Part shown: one piece after another, positions 7,141 to 15,221 of the stretch | Layout: every line of letters begins with the position of its first letter | Position numbering within the stretch: position 1 is the first letter of the stretch | Source of the DNA: an uncultured Alistipes sp. | GTDB taxonomy: Bacteria; Bacteroidota; Bacteroidia; Bacteroidales; Rikenellaceae | Direction of reading: 5' to 3' | Assembly: GCA_910577475.1 (NCBI GenBank) | Contig: CAJTLJ010000001.1 | Coordinates: forward strand, 124,001-188,000 | DNA length: 64,000 bases | Program-made: the position numbers and the translations under genes | Notes under the pieces: model-generated | What the model was told of the DNA's origin: nothing | Seen by the model: the letters and a program-made list of their open reading frames with translations, nothing else | The model's database searches: none

Positions 7141-9114
7141 TTACGGAAGACTGGTCTCCACCCAGTTCATACCCCAATCGCCCTCCTGCTGGTTGCCCGC
7201 AGCACGGACATTGATCTCACCTACCATGTGGTTGCCCGACGTCGAGTAGTCCTTGACCGTGTAGGAATACTTGTCTCCCTCCTGATGGCCGTTGAGTTTC
7301 CAGTAACCCACCAGACCCTCCGATGCGGGATCGACGTGATAGAAGTGGTTCTCGGCATTGATCTCCTCCTTGGTCAGAATGCGGTTCCAAATACGGGCTT
7401 CGGACATGTAACCGGGGAAGTAGCGCTCGGCATTGTAGGCGTAGCCGATCCAGAAATAGCGATTGTAGTCGCTCTCCCAACCGGAGTTGGCGATACCGAA
7501 GCTCGGTTTGAGCGTATAGAAAGTGGTAGCGCGGTAAATGAGCTCTCCGTCGATATAGAAGCAGATTTGGCCGCCGCCCCACGTTACGGCAAGATGATAC
7601 CAGCGGTTGAGCTCGGTGAGCTTCAGAGCGGAACTCGTGTAATTACCGGTGTTGGTAGCCAGCTGAATCTGATTCCAGTCCAACGTGGCATCGCCGAGGC
7701 GGAGCAGGAACTTGCCTTCGACGCCCATTACAGTCGAGAGGGTGCCCTTCGTGCGGGCCTCCTGAATATTTACCAGCGCCTCGAGGGTACCGGCCTCCAG
7801 GTTGTTGAGCGCAGATGCGTTTTGGAGCGTCGAGGTCATGAAGTAGCAGCGCGACTTACGCATATCGGCCACGCACTCGATCAGGCCCTTGGGCTTCTGC
7901 GAGATCTCGATCCGGGCCTGAACGGGCTCGGCGTTGTCCGGAGCATTCTTTTCGGTGAGGGTCACCGTGCAGGTGCGAGCAGGCGAATCGCCCAGCTCGG
8001 CAATGGTGAAATTCAGGTTGTTCTCCGCGTAGTCGACGAAGGTAACCCAGCCGTCGCCCTCCTCGCTGACCGCTACGTCGAACTCGACGTTGGTCGTCAC
8101 GGGAACGATGATCGACTGCGACTCGACGCTGAGGTAGTAAGCCGTCTTCTCGGGCTCGATGATCGTGCGGGGCAGCTGGGTGATCTTCAGCGTAGCCGCG
8201 CCGGTCTTGGCGCCCTTGATGGTTACGGTAGCTTCGCGTGCGGTCTCACCGTCGTTCTGCGCCATGGTGAAGTATGCCGTAACATCCTTCTCCGTACCGC
8301 CCTCGGTAGGACGGGCCATCGCATAGGTCAGCCAGCCCTCGACATCCGAAACGATTTCGGCATGCAGGTCACGGGTGTTTACGTCGGTGTTCAACTCTAC
8401 GGCCAGACGCTTCTCCTCGGTGTAGGCCAGACGCATCTCGCTCTTCGACTTGATCTCGAGGAGCTCGGGAACAGCTGCCGCCACGACGATCTGGAAGGGA
8501 ACCTCCTTGCTGCCCATCTTGAAGAGATAGTCGGCAGTCACGTCCTCGTAAGTCTCGTTGGGATCGACGTCGAAAACGACCTCGGCACCGTCCTCACCGG
8601 TCGTTGCGGACGGGTGAACGAAGCCATACGATCCTTCGAGGGTCCACTCGCCGGAGCTCGTAACGAACACCTTGACCGTACCGCCTTCTGCAGGCAGCAT
8701 ATTGGCCCCCTCGGTATAGATCACTTCCAGCTGCTCTTCCGTCTGCGAGGCCTTCTTGGTAAGGGTGATCTGGAAAGTAGCGTGCTTCTTGCCGCAGACG
8801 AAGTCGTAGGTGAATACCTGATCCACCTCCTTGTCGTTGGGCTGTACGGTGAACTCCACGATGTCGCCTTCGACACCTTCATTCACCGACGGCAGCACGT
8901 ATGCGTTCTCGTTATCGGCGAGCGTCCATTTTTTGGAGCTGGTAACCATGGTCGACACCTTGCCGCCCTTGCTGCTGACCGTAGCCGAGGTCGGCATCAG
9001 AGAAATCGCATCCTCCTTGGGCTGTTCGATGGGGGTCACGGGATCGTCATCGCTGCAGGACGTACCCATCAGGAGAGCAGCGGCGGCGAAATAAAATAAT
9101 TTAGAAAATTTCAT
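7141..9114 (-). CDS. BACON-repeat LamG-like surface lipoprotein
   Basis: A 657-residue lipoprotein (Cys20 in GTSC, followed by SDDD). Tandem BACON-like beta-sandwich repeats occupy about residues 30-405 (motifs such as VSSKGGKVSTMVTSS and VPAEGGTVKVFVTSS type strands), followed by a C-terminal concanavalin-like LamG domain (about 415-630) with RWYHLAVTWGGGQICFYIDG, GYMSEARIWNRILTKEEI and GLVGYWKLN. No catalytic motif is visible. LamG/laminin_G_3 lipoproteins beside endo-glycosidases in Bacteroides N-glycan loci are surface glycan-binding proteins, the role inferred here. It lies 107 bases downstream of the GH18 gene and upstream of the CotH-family gene. Confidence 0.87.
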   Translation of the reverse strand: MKFSKLFYFAAAALLMGTSCSDDDPVTPIEQPKEDAISLMPTSATVSSKGGKVSTMVTSSKKWTLADNENAYVLPSVNEGVEGDIVEFTVQPNDKEVDQVFTYDFVCGKKHATFQITLTKKASQTEEQLEVIYTEGANMLPAEGGTVKVFVTSSGEWTLEGSYGFVHPSATTGEDGAEVVFDVDPNETYEDVTADYLFKMGSKEVPFQIVVAAAVPELLEIKSKSEMRLAYTEEKRLAVELNTDVNTRDLHAEIVSDVEGWLTYAMARPTEGGTEKDVTAYFTMAQNDGETAREATVTIKGAKTGAATLKITQLPRTIIEPEKTAYYLSVESQSIIVPVTTNVEFDVAVSEEGDGWVTFVDYAENNLNFTIAELGDSPARTCTVTLTEKNAPDNAEPVQARIEISQKPKGLIECVADMRKSRCYFMTSTLQNASALNNLEAGTLEALVNIQEARTKGTLSTVMGVEGKFLLRLGDATLDWNQIQLATNTGNYTSSALKLTELNRWYHLAVTWGGGQICFYIDGELIYRATTFYTLKPSFGIANSGWESDYNRYFWIGYAYNAERYFPGYMSEARIWNRILTKEEINAENHFYHVDPASEGLVGYWKLNGHQEGDKYSYTVKDYSTSGNHMVGEINVRAAGNQQEGDWGMNWVETSLP

Positions 9115-9175
9115 TTTTCAGGTTTTTAGAAAATATTCTTTACAACCGTAAATTAAGGTTTGGTTAGACCCGGCC

Positions 9176-9207
9176 GGCGGCATCCCGGCCGAAGCCGGGA
9201 CGCGCCG
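9176..9207 (-). promoter_or_regulatory. Intercistronic hairpin after GH18 gene
   Basis: A 7-bp perfect stem (9183-9189 with 9194-9200), extended by outer GGCG/CGCC pairing, again with a UUCG loop on the transcribed strand. It resembles the hairpins at 7088-7107 and 4696-4727, suggesting a recurrent operon element. Confidence 0.45.
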
Positions 9208-9221
9208 CGTCGGATCGGAAA

Positions 9222-11186
9222 TTAGTTGATCGGGTGCGGGTTCGGATCGTAGCGGCCCTCGCCGAGCTTGTTGTAAACGTTCTTCGGTTCGAGGACATCC
9301 TGACCGTAGCAGCCCTTAGCCATGTTGCGGAACTGCTGGTAGGAGTGCGCGCGGTTGCTGTTGACCGTACCGGTTCCTGAAGGGTCGAATGCGAACCACA
9401 TGATCCAGCCGTAACCGTTATCCATGATCTGCTTGGCTTCGCTCTCCGACATGGTGCTGCCGTAGTTGAGCTGGATCGAGTTGCCGGCGCAGCGGTCTCT
9501 CTCCATGCCGTTGACCGGTGCGGCAGCACCGCCGTAGTCGGCACATACGTTGTCGATGAACTCACCGGGCAGGTGCTCGACGCCGTCGATGGTCACCGAA
9601 GGCAGGGTCGAATAGATATAGCCGAGGTAGTAGAGGTGTACCCAGGTCTCCCAGGGGCAGAGCTCCGTCATGGCCTTCTTGGTCTCGTAGCAGAGACGGG
9701 CGGCATGCGCCGCGCTGGGGGGAGCGAACCAGAGCGTGGTCGAATAGCCGTAGGTCGAGTACTCGTCGTCGAAGCCTACGCCGTCGAGCTTGTAGTCGAG
9801 GCAGATCTGAGCCAGCTCACGGCCGAACTGCTCGCAGCCGTAGTCGGTCAGACCGGCCAGACCGGCCTGGTCGTGGTTGCCCAGAATGTCGAGCAGCACC
9901 TTGATGCCCTTCTTGCGCAGCGGCTGGAGCAGCTCCTCGGAGTTGTCGAGCAGCGCCTGCACGTTGGGGTTGGCGCTCATGTAAACCTTCTGCTTGTCGG
10001 GATCCCAGTTGATGTTACCGGCGAAGAGCACGACAGCATCGAAGAAAGGCTGACCGTCCTCGAGAATGTACTCGATAGCGTTAAGCGGGTTGCAGTCGTT
10101 GACCTCGAAGTAGCAGATGTTGCGGATCTTCTTCGAGCTCTGACGGCTGACGAACAGGTCGACATAGGCGTCAGCGACGGTCAGGTTCTCCGTCTCGGCT
10201 ACGGCCTGCAGGGGAACCATGTAGGTGGTGACGTATGCGATCTGCTCGGCGCTCGGGGTGATCGTCACCTCGACGGTTGCGGAGGTCTCGCCGGCGGGAA
10301 CGGTCAGGATACCGTCGTTAGCCACAGTGCAGAGGCCCTCGGGGAATACCACGTACTCGGTGCCGTTGTCGAAGTTGACCTCGTCGACATGCTGGCCGTC
10401 CAGAGCGATCTTCACGCGCACGTCGGCTGCGGCAGCCTTGTCGAGCGTAAAGGTCAGGGTCTTCGTGACGGGATCCACGGCGTCGTGTACGAACGAGATG
10501 TTCAGATCATCGGCGCACGAGAGCGAACCGCTGACCTTTTCGGGAGAAACGGGACCCTCGTTGCCGGCCTTCTGGGTAACGGCGATCTTCACCGACTTCT
10601 CGCCCTCGCTGGCCTTCACGACGATCTGGCCTACGTTGGCATCGCCCGTGTTGTCCTTGGCGTTCACGATGAGCTTGTTGTCGCGCTTCTCGGCCGTCAT
10701 CCACGACTCGGGATAGGTGAACGTCCAGTCGGGAGCGTTGGTCGAAACCGTCAGCTCGACGGCCGTGTTGTTCTTGGCCTCGAACTCGATGGCATCGGCC
10801 GGAGTAACGGTCAGCACGGTCTCGCCGGCAGGAACACCCTCCTGCAGCACGTTGATCTTCACGGGCTCGGCGTTGCCGGCGGTAATGGTGATACGACCCG
10901 GACGAGCAGCCTCCGCAACATTGGCTTCTGCATTCACCTTCAGCTTGTTACCGTCACGCGTAGCGGTAATCCAGGCGCTCTTCTCGAAGGCCCATGCACC
11001 CGCATCGGTCTCGACGGTAAGCACCACGTCCTGGTTGCCGTCCGCTGCGAAAGAGATCGCGGAAGATGGGGTCACCTTCAACGTGTTCTGCGTTTCCACT
11101 TCGTCCGATTCACTGCAGGAAACGAACGATCCCGACAAAATGGCAAAGAAACTTGCCATAAACATCGAAAATAGTCTTTTTTTCAT
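9222..11186 (-). CDS. GH18 endo-beta-N-acetylglucosaminidase, surface lipoprotein
   Basis: A 654-residue lipoprotein (lipobox ending VSC, Cys24). Layout: two BACON repeats (about 35-116 and 123-206), a DUF1735-like beta domain (about 218-348), and a GH18 TIM barrel (about 355-654). The barrel shows the sheet VVLFAGNINWD, KGIKVLLDILGNHDQAG and the catalytic stretch LDGVGFDDEYSTYG with Glu475 as the general acid and Asp473 as its partner. Such enzymes cut the chitobiose core of N-glycans, leaving one GlcNAc on each product. In context it is the surface enzyme that releases glycans for SusCD import. High-mannose preference is inferred from the GH92/GH130/ManA neighbours and absence of complex-glycan exoglycosidases in view. 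Confidence 0.93.
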   Translation of the reverse strand: MKKRLFSMFMASFFAILSGSFVSCSESDEVETQNTLKVTPSSAISFAADGNQDVVLTVETDAGAWAFEKSAWITATRDGNKLKVNAEANVAEAARPGRITITAGNAEPVKINVLQEGVPAGETVLTVTPADAIEFEAKNNTAVELTVSTNAPDWTFTYPESWMTAEKRDNKLIVNAKDNTGDANVGQIVVKASEGEKSVKIAVTQKAGNEGPVSPEKVSGSLSCADDLNISFVHDAVDPVTKTLTFTLDKAAAADVRVKIALDGQHVDEVNFDNGTEYVVFPEGLCTVANDGILTVPAGETSATVEVTITPSAEQIAYVTTYMVPLQAVAETENLTVADAYVDLFVSRQSSKKIRNICYFEVNDCNPLNAIEYILEDGQPFFDAVVLFAGNINWDPDKQKVYMSANPNVQALLDNSEELLQPLRKKGIKVLLDILGNHDQAGLAGLTDYGCEQFGRELAQICLDYKLDGVGFDDEYSTYGYSTTLWFAPPSAAHAARLCYETKKAMTELCPWETWVHLYYLGYIYSTLPSVTIDGVEHLPGEFIDNVCADYGGAAAPVNGMERDRCAGNSIQLNYGSTMSESEAKQIMDNGYGWIMWFAFDPSGTGTVNSNRAHSYQQFRNMAKGCYGQDVLEPKNVYNKLGEGRYDPNPHPIN

Positions 11187-11232
11187 GTATTAGTTAATTA
11201 ATGGTTAATAAAGTTGGTAATATCGTATTGCG

Positions 11233-12546
11233 CTACTCCATCGGAAGAGCGACATTTACCCAGTTTACGTCGGACTCGGTCTTCAGATCGAAACCGTAGG
11301 GGCCGTAGTCCCGGATGTTCTTGCCCGGCACACGGTCGTCGAACTTCCAGTAGGCCACCAGACCTTCGGATGCCGGATCGATCTTGTAGAAGTGGTTCTC
11401 GGAGCCGATCTCTTCAGCCGTAAGCGCCTTGTTCCAGATGCGGACCTCGCTCATCATGCCGTCGAAACGACGCTCGTAGAAGAGCTCGCCGTCCGTTGCC
11501 AGACGATACGAGTGGCCGATCCAGAAGCAGCGGGGCTTGCCTTCCGTCTCGTCGGAGTGGGGAATGGCGAAGTTGACGTTCTCGATCGTCACGGGGGCTC
11601 CGTCCGGACCCGATACCGCAGCCTTGGCCGTCTCCTTCAACTTGCCGTCGATATAGACGCTCACGGTGCCCTTGTCGAACGACACCGCAATGTGGTGCCA
11701 TGCGAACGGAGTCAGGTTGAAACGGTTGTCGGCATCGGCCGGAATCTTGCCTCGTGCGGGAGCGGTCGCCTCTTCGGAAACTTTCTTGGCGAAGGCCACC
11801 TGCAGCTGGTTCGTGGGACGGCCGTCATCGCCGAAACGCAGCATGAATACATCCTCGATACCCATGATGGTCGAGATGTTGCGGTCGAACGAATTGGCGT
11901 AGATCAGCGCCTCGAGCGTGAAGCTCTCCATATCCTTCACGGCTTCCGTCTCTTCCGTCCACTCGGGATATGCGAGGTTGTTCTGCATGTCGGCCACCAC
12001 GTTGATAAGCGATGCCTTCGAAAAGACGAAGTAAACCGTGCTGGCGCTCTCGAGAACCTCCAGACCGTCGGCCGCGGCGATGCGCATGGGAAGCACGTAA
12101 CGCTGCTTCTCCTCGATAGGGAGCTTGTCGAGGTTCTTGAAGGTGAACGTCAGCGGCTCGCTCTCCACCAGGCCGGCCGCAATCGTGGTCGAGGCCAGTG
12201 GCTCGTAATAACCGCCAGCGGGAAGCAGCTGCGCCGACATATCCTCGTAGAACATGCGGTAGTGATCCAAAAGCTCGGGAGCCTCGACGAACGTCACGTT
12301 CAGGTCGCCCGGCAGGGGCTGAGCCACGGCCACGGTAATGTCGCACTGGCTCTCGCTCGTCGTTTCGAGATTGTCGCGCTTGATGAAGATGTCGTCAACG
12401 AACGAACGCCCCGAGATAAAGACCTTGTTATCGAAATGGATCTTGCTCTCCTGATCGCCCTTGCAACTGCCGAAGCCGGCGGCCGCCAGGAGCAGCATGG
12501 CTAACCCTAAGCTATTTTTCATCGTTGTTTTCATTTTCGGAATCAT
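11233..12546 (-). CDS. DUF1735-LamG surface lipoprotein (glycan binding)
   Basis: A lipoprotein of up to 437 residues with lipobox GSC followed by KGDQ. The N-terminal half (about 35-180) is a DUF1735-type beta domain (DITVAVAQPLPGDLNVTF, LTFTFKNLDKL, YVLPMRI), and the C-terminal half (about 195-432) is a LamG-like jelly roll (FTLEALIYANSFDRNISTIM, WHHIAVSFDKGTVSVYIDG, GMMSEVRIWNKALTAEEI, GLVAYWKFDD). No active-site motif. It resembles the LamG protein by length and C-terminal domain, so the PUL has two such binders. The ATG at 12546 overlaps the upstream gene by 35 bases; ATGs at 12534 and 12522 also give a good signal peptide. Confidence 0.85.
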   Translation of the reverse strand: MIPKMKTTMKNSLGLAMLLLAAAGFGSCKGDQESKIHFDNKVFISGRSFVDDIFIKRDNLETTSESQCDITVAVAQPLPGDLNVTFVEAPELLDHYRMFYEDMSAQLLPAGGYYEPLASTTIAAGLVESEPLTFTFKNLDKLPIEEKQRYVLPMRIAAADGLEVLESASTVYFVFSKASLINVVADMQNNLAYPEWTEETEAVKDMESFTLEALIYANSFDRNISTIMGIEDVFMLRFGDDGRPTNQLQVAFAKKVSEEATAPARGKIPADADNRFNLTPFAWHHIAVSFDKGTVSVYIDGKLKETAKAAVSGPDGAPVTIENVNFAIPHSDETEGKPRCFWIGHSYRLATDGELFYERRFDGMMSEVRIWNKALTAEEIGSENHFYKIDPASEGLVAYWKFDDRVPGKNIRDYGPYGFDLKTESDVNWVNVALPME

Positions 12547-13543
12547 TTTCTGGTTCGGGGTTCAGAATTGCTATCGCCTCCCGGATTCTTTTGTAGGTCG
12601 GCGAGTTGAAATAGTCGTCCTGCGCATTCGATGCGGCGAGACCCACCTTGTCGCACTTCACGGTGGAGGAGGTCTTCGGATCCATCACCCACTGTGCCGC
12701 GACCTGAAGGGTGGCGCCCACCTGCGCGTCGTCATTGCCGTCGGCAACGGAGGGCACCGAGGCCTCCAGCACGACCCTATCGCTCGGGACACCCGACGTC
12801 AGCTGCTCGCGAACCTGGCGCGAGATGGGCACCGAAGCCGACGCCTTCTCGGTCAGGATGATGATGTAGTCGCTGTCGGAGACGACCGTCTGGTTCTCGA
12901 TCGTCGCGATGTAGGCCGGATAGCCGCGGAAGAAGAGCAGCTTCTCGGGGTTGGCTTTGTGCCACTCGTCGATAGCCTCTACGAACGGTACGGCAGCGCT
13001 GCTGTCCGCACCGCCGAGATAGGATACGACCAAACCGTCGAAACCGTATGCGATGCAGTTGGCGAGCTGTTTCTCGGTCTCGGTGCGACAGTAGGAGGCG
13101 AACTGCTCGTCCGTATAGTAACCCTCGTCCGCAGTGCCGCTCGCCGCTTCCTTCATGGCATTCCATACGTTACGGATAGCCGTATAATCGACGACGTTGA
13201 GCGTGCGGGTAGCTTTCGTGGCCCGCACCCGGGCGATTTCGGCGACTACGACGGGGTGCAGTCCATCCACGTCGCTCATCAGGAAGAAGTCCACGCTATC
13301 GGGCATGGCCGTCAGATGCTGGTTCTGCCGGTTCGGTTCGGCGGCAGAGCCCTTGACATGCATCATCGTGACCATATGCTCGCCGGCCTTGAACTCCCGA
13401 ATGGCTGCCTGCGCGACCGGGTCGTCCTGCCTCATCGGCGGCAGATAATCTTTGTTTTCGGCTTCCGTCCACTCGCTGCATGAGCTCAGCACGGCTGCTG
13501 CTGCGAGAACCAGAATAAATATGCGCTTCATTGTAAATTTCAT
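12512..13543 (-). CDS. Catalytically degenerate GH18-like lipoprotein (putative glycan-binding protein)
   Basis: A 343-residue lipoprotein (LSSC lipobox, Cys22). The fold resembles the BT1044-type 'chitinase_18' lipoproteins of N-glycan loci: a TIM-barrel-like pattern with MVTMMHVKGS, DSVDFFLMSD and YGFDGLVVSYLGGADSS. At the place where active GH18 enzymes have DxxDxDxE, this protein reads DGLVVSYL, so the catalytic Glu and Asp are absent. I infer a surface glycan-binding role rather than hydrolysis. It lies 22 bases after susD and overlaps the next gene start, consistent with the Sus operon order susC-susD-SGBP. The acidic, Asn-rich tail (PENDSENENNDEK) is unstructured. Confidence 0.8.
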   Translation of the reverse strand: MKFTMKRIFILVLAAAAVLSSCSEWTEAENKDYLPPMRQDDPVAQAAIREFKAGEHMVTMMHVKGSAAEPNRQNQHLTAMPDSVDFFLMSDVDGLHPVVVAEIARVRATKATRTLNVVDYTAIRNVWNAMKEAASGTADEGYYTDEQFASYCRTETEKQLANCIAYGFDGLVVSYLGGADSSAAVPFVEAIDEWHKANPEKLLFFRGYPAYIATIENQTVVSDSDYIIILTEKASASVPISRQVREQLTSGVPSDRVVLEASVPSVADGNDDAQVGATLQVAAQWVMDPKTSSTVKCDKVGLAASNAQDDYFNSPTYKRIREAIAILNPEPENDSENENNDEK

Positions 13544-13565
13544 TTTAGTCTGAATTTGGGTGAAT

Positions 13566-15209
13566 TTACTTGACAGCCGGATTGCAATCCCACCACATGC
13601 GGGTAGCCATGTTATCAGGACCGCCGAGCATCTCCACGGCTTTGGCGTAATTCTCCGGATTGTTGGTCACCTCCTCGGCCGGATAGGGCATGCGCCGTGC
13701 TCCGAGGGTGAGGTTGCGGATACCCTGCGAGTTGTTGCCCACGGCGGACTCCATGGCCGGAATCAGATGCGGATAACCCGTGCGGCGGTAATCGGCCCAC
13801 GCCTCGTTGCCGAGATTGAAGTTGGCGATCCACTTCTGGGTGATGATACGCTCCTGCATCTCCTCCTTCGAGGCGCCGTCGTTCCAGGCCACGCCCAACT
13901 GCGAGAGCTGCGTGGAGTAGGAGTTGGCGCCGCCGTTGGGATCCATGTAGGTCTCGGGCAAGGTCGTGCCGGCCAGGTATTCGTCGACACCCGCGACACC
14001 CCACTGCGCGAACGAGAGGCGCACACCCTGCTCGTAGAAGGTGCGGGCATCGCCGCCCATGTTCCAGTTGAACACGCCGGCGGCTTCGGCCTTCAGGAAT
14101 GCCACCTCGGCAGCGTTCATCCACTGCACGGGCGTCTGCATGCCGTCCACGAAGTTGACGCCCGAATAGAGCAGGCCGACCTTGTCGAGGCTCGGGATCG
14201 CGATGCCGCGGCGCATGCCTACGTATTCGGGTGCGGACTCTCCGGTGAACTGCGCACGGCTGAAATACTTCTCGCGGCGCGGATCGTCGAAACCGTTCAT
14301 GTAGCAGATGATGTCGGCTGCCACGTGGGAGTCGCCGCCCGTCTTCGAACCGTTGGGCGTGTTGTACATGCAGGCGGTATAGAGCGGATTGCCGTCCTTG
14401 CCGAACGCGGACGCCGCGAGTTTCGCATTGTCATCGTTCGACTGCATGACGCCGACCGGATGCGACACGGCCTGCTCGCCGAGCTGCTGCGCGGTCAGAC
14501 CGTTCGAGCTTCTGAAATCGGTGTAGACCACGCGCATGGCCAGACGCAGCTTCATCGAGTTGGCGAACCGGCACCACTTCACGGCCGTGCCGTCGAAGAT
14601 CTTGTCGGCCGTGGGCGTAATGCTCATACCGATGTTCTCGTCGAGCATGGCGATGGCTTCGTCGAGTTCGTCGAACATCTGGGAATAGACCTGCGACTGG
14701 TCGTCGTAGGCGACCTGGATCTTTCCCGAGGTTCCGATCTCGGAGTAGGGAATCGGTCCGTATGCGTCGGTCACGCGGTTGAGCACGCAGACCTTGACGA
14801 TCTTGCAAATCGCCAGCACCATCGGATTATCCGAAATGCCCTCCACGCTGGACATGTTGTTGTAGAATTGAGGGATGATCTTGTCGCTGTACATGAATAC
14901 GCGCGTCCAGTCGTCGGTCGGATTGTACTTGGAGATGGTGTTGGTCCAACCGCCGTTCGCATCGGCATAGTAACCGCCCTGCGTGCCGCCCAGCAGGCAG
15001 TCGGTGAACTGGGCCGTATTCACGTCGGTCGAGACGACAGCTCCGAACATACCCGAGAGACCCGCGGCGATGGCGTAGTCCTTGGCCGCCATCTGCTCCT
15101 TGTCCACCTCGTAGGGATTGCTGTTTATTTCGAGGTAGTTCGACGTACATGCCCCGAACGTGCACAATGCGGCCAGGGCAATCGTCGCTTTTATCTTTTC
15201 GTGTTTCAT
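13566..15209 (-). CDS. SusD/RagB-family nutrient-binding lipoprotein
   Basis: A 547-residue surface lipoprotein (FGAC lipobox, Cys21, then TSNYLEINSNP, a typical SusD opening). It fits the SusD-like_2 branch, with helical TPR-like stretches such as DDWTRVFMYSDKIIPQFYNN and WKWCRFANSMKLRLAMRV-type motif (KWCRFANSMKLRLAMRVVY), and the late segment EAWADYRRTGYPHLIPA. It forms the lid on SusC and captures glycan. Its ATG lies 12 bases after the susC stop, so the two are cotranscribed. The ligand is inferred to be a released N-glycan from the operon. Confidence 0.93.
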   Translation of the reverse strand: MKHEKIKATIALAALCTFGACTSNYLEINSNPYEVDKEQMAAKDYAIAAGLSGMFGAVVSTDVNTAQFTDCLLGGTQGGYYADANGGWTNTISKYNPTDDWTRVFMYSDKIIPQFYNNMSSVEGISDNPMVLAICKIVKVCVLNRVTDAYGPIPYSEIGTSGKIQVAYDDQSQVYSQMFDELDEAIAMLDENIGMSITPTADKIFDGTAVKWCRFANSMKLRLAMRVVYTDFRSSNGLTAQQLGEQAVSHPVGVMQSNDDNAKLAASAFGKDGNPLYTACMYNTPNGSKTGGDSHVAADIICYMNGFDDPRREKYFSRAQFTGESAPEYVGMRRGIAIPSLDKVGLLYSGVNFVDGMQTPVQWMNAAEVAFLKAEAAGVFNWNMGGDARTFYEQGVRLSFAQWGVAGVDEYLAGTTLPETYMDPNGGANSYSTQLSQLGVAWNDGASKEEMQERIITQKWIANFNLGNEAWADYRRTGYPHLIPAMESAVGNNSQGIRNLTLGARRMPYPAEEVTNNPENYAKAVEMLGGPDNMATRMWWDCNPAVK

Positions 15210-15221
15210 AACGTAGCGGTT

